A program made the position numbers and the translations under genes. This document shows, in pieces, positions 63,790 through 64,000 of a stretch of DNA of 64,000 nt (the first letter of the stretch is position 1; every line of letters starts with the position of its first letter). Source of the DNA: Rapana venosa (taxonomy: Eukaryota; Mollusca; Gastropoda; Neogastropoda; Muricidae). The stretch is taken from positions 53,996,229 through 54,060,228 of the forward strand of contig CM054157.1 in assembly GCA_028751875.1 (NCBI GenBank), read 5' to 3'. A model generated the notes under the pieces. It saw only the letters and a program-made list of their open reading frames with translations. It made no database searches and was not told the origin of the DNA.

Positions 63790-64000
63790 CTAGAAAGAAT
63801 GAGAGATTATACGAATCTTTTCTAGCGTTTTCATCACATGAGCTGTGAGAGCACAGGTCTAAAATCGTTAGGCGAGAAGGAATTGGGTTTCTTTGGAAGA
63901 GGTATTACATTGGAGTTTTCTTTATATGGAATCTGACAAGTATCCAGAGAGGCCTGGAAAACAGGTGTTTGTTTTTGATGGACACTGGCAAGTCAGTGCG
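63790..64000 (-). mobile_element. LINE H, second copy, cut by the window edge
   Basis: 'acgaatcttttctagcgttt' and 'ggaagaggtatta', 'tctgacaagtatcca' and 'ggcctggaa' align in the same order and orientation with 47479-47650. This copy is cleaner. Only the linker upstream of the RT is inside the window. Confidence 0.75.

Overview
This window is repeat-dense, non-coding eukaryotic DNA. I see no host protein-coding gene. It contains several decayed non-LTR retrotransposon families with AP-endonuclease and reverse-transcriptase pieces, an internally deleted piggyBac element with TTAA target sites, a decayed protein-primed DNA polymerase of Polinton/adintovirus type, a short SINE, tRNA-Asp units and very many (CA)n, (CT)n and (CTGT)n microsatellites. 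L2-like tails ending near a 'gcgct..aaatct' motif with (ATT)n repeats suggest a marine lophotrochozoan, most likely a mollusc. The species cannot be read from the sequence.

Layout. Bases 1-18475 and about 27207-45640 are two inverted copies of one composite locus. The order in the left arm is RTE-like LINE A(-), L2-like LINE B(+), CR1-group LINE C1(+), microsatellites, CR1-group LINE E(+), microsatellite/3'-end modules, LINE C2(+). The right arm holds the same series reversed. In a hand-checked stretch of about 157 bases across the A/B junction the arms are about 96% identical. Each arm has its own insertions. The left arm alone has LINE D (14-bp target-site duplication, TSD), a 1.48-kb piggyBac element (TTAA) and LINE F (10-bp TSD). 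The right arm alone has a 0.17-kb SINE (12-bp TSD), a third L2 fragment and LINE G. Removing the private insertions leaves about 12.4 kb in both arms. Between the arms lie a T/TG-rich microsatellite zone (18476-21088), a gap of exactly 500 N (21089-21588), a low-accuracy stretch (21589-24245) and a Polinton-like remnant (24250-27206).

From 45976 to 64000 there is a Rex1/Babar-like LINE (H), an unassigned G/T-rich block, and a cluster (50.6-63.1 kb) of RTE-like fragments, five tRNA-Asp(GTC) units with conserved flanks on both sides, and a nearly full-length LINE F copy inserted into the flank of one tRNA unit. The window ends inside a second LINE H copy.

The 500-N gap between the arms means the inverted structure may be a real palindromic duplication or two haplotype contigs joined head to head by scaffolding. 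Stretches rich in homopolymer-type errors (21.6-24.2, 27.6-33.4 and 45.05-48.15 kb) argue for caution about broken frames there.
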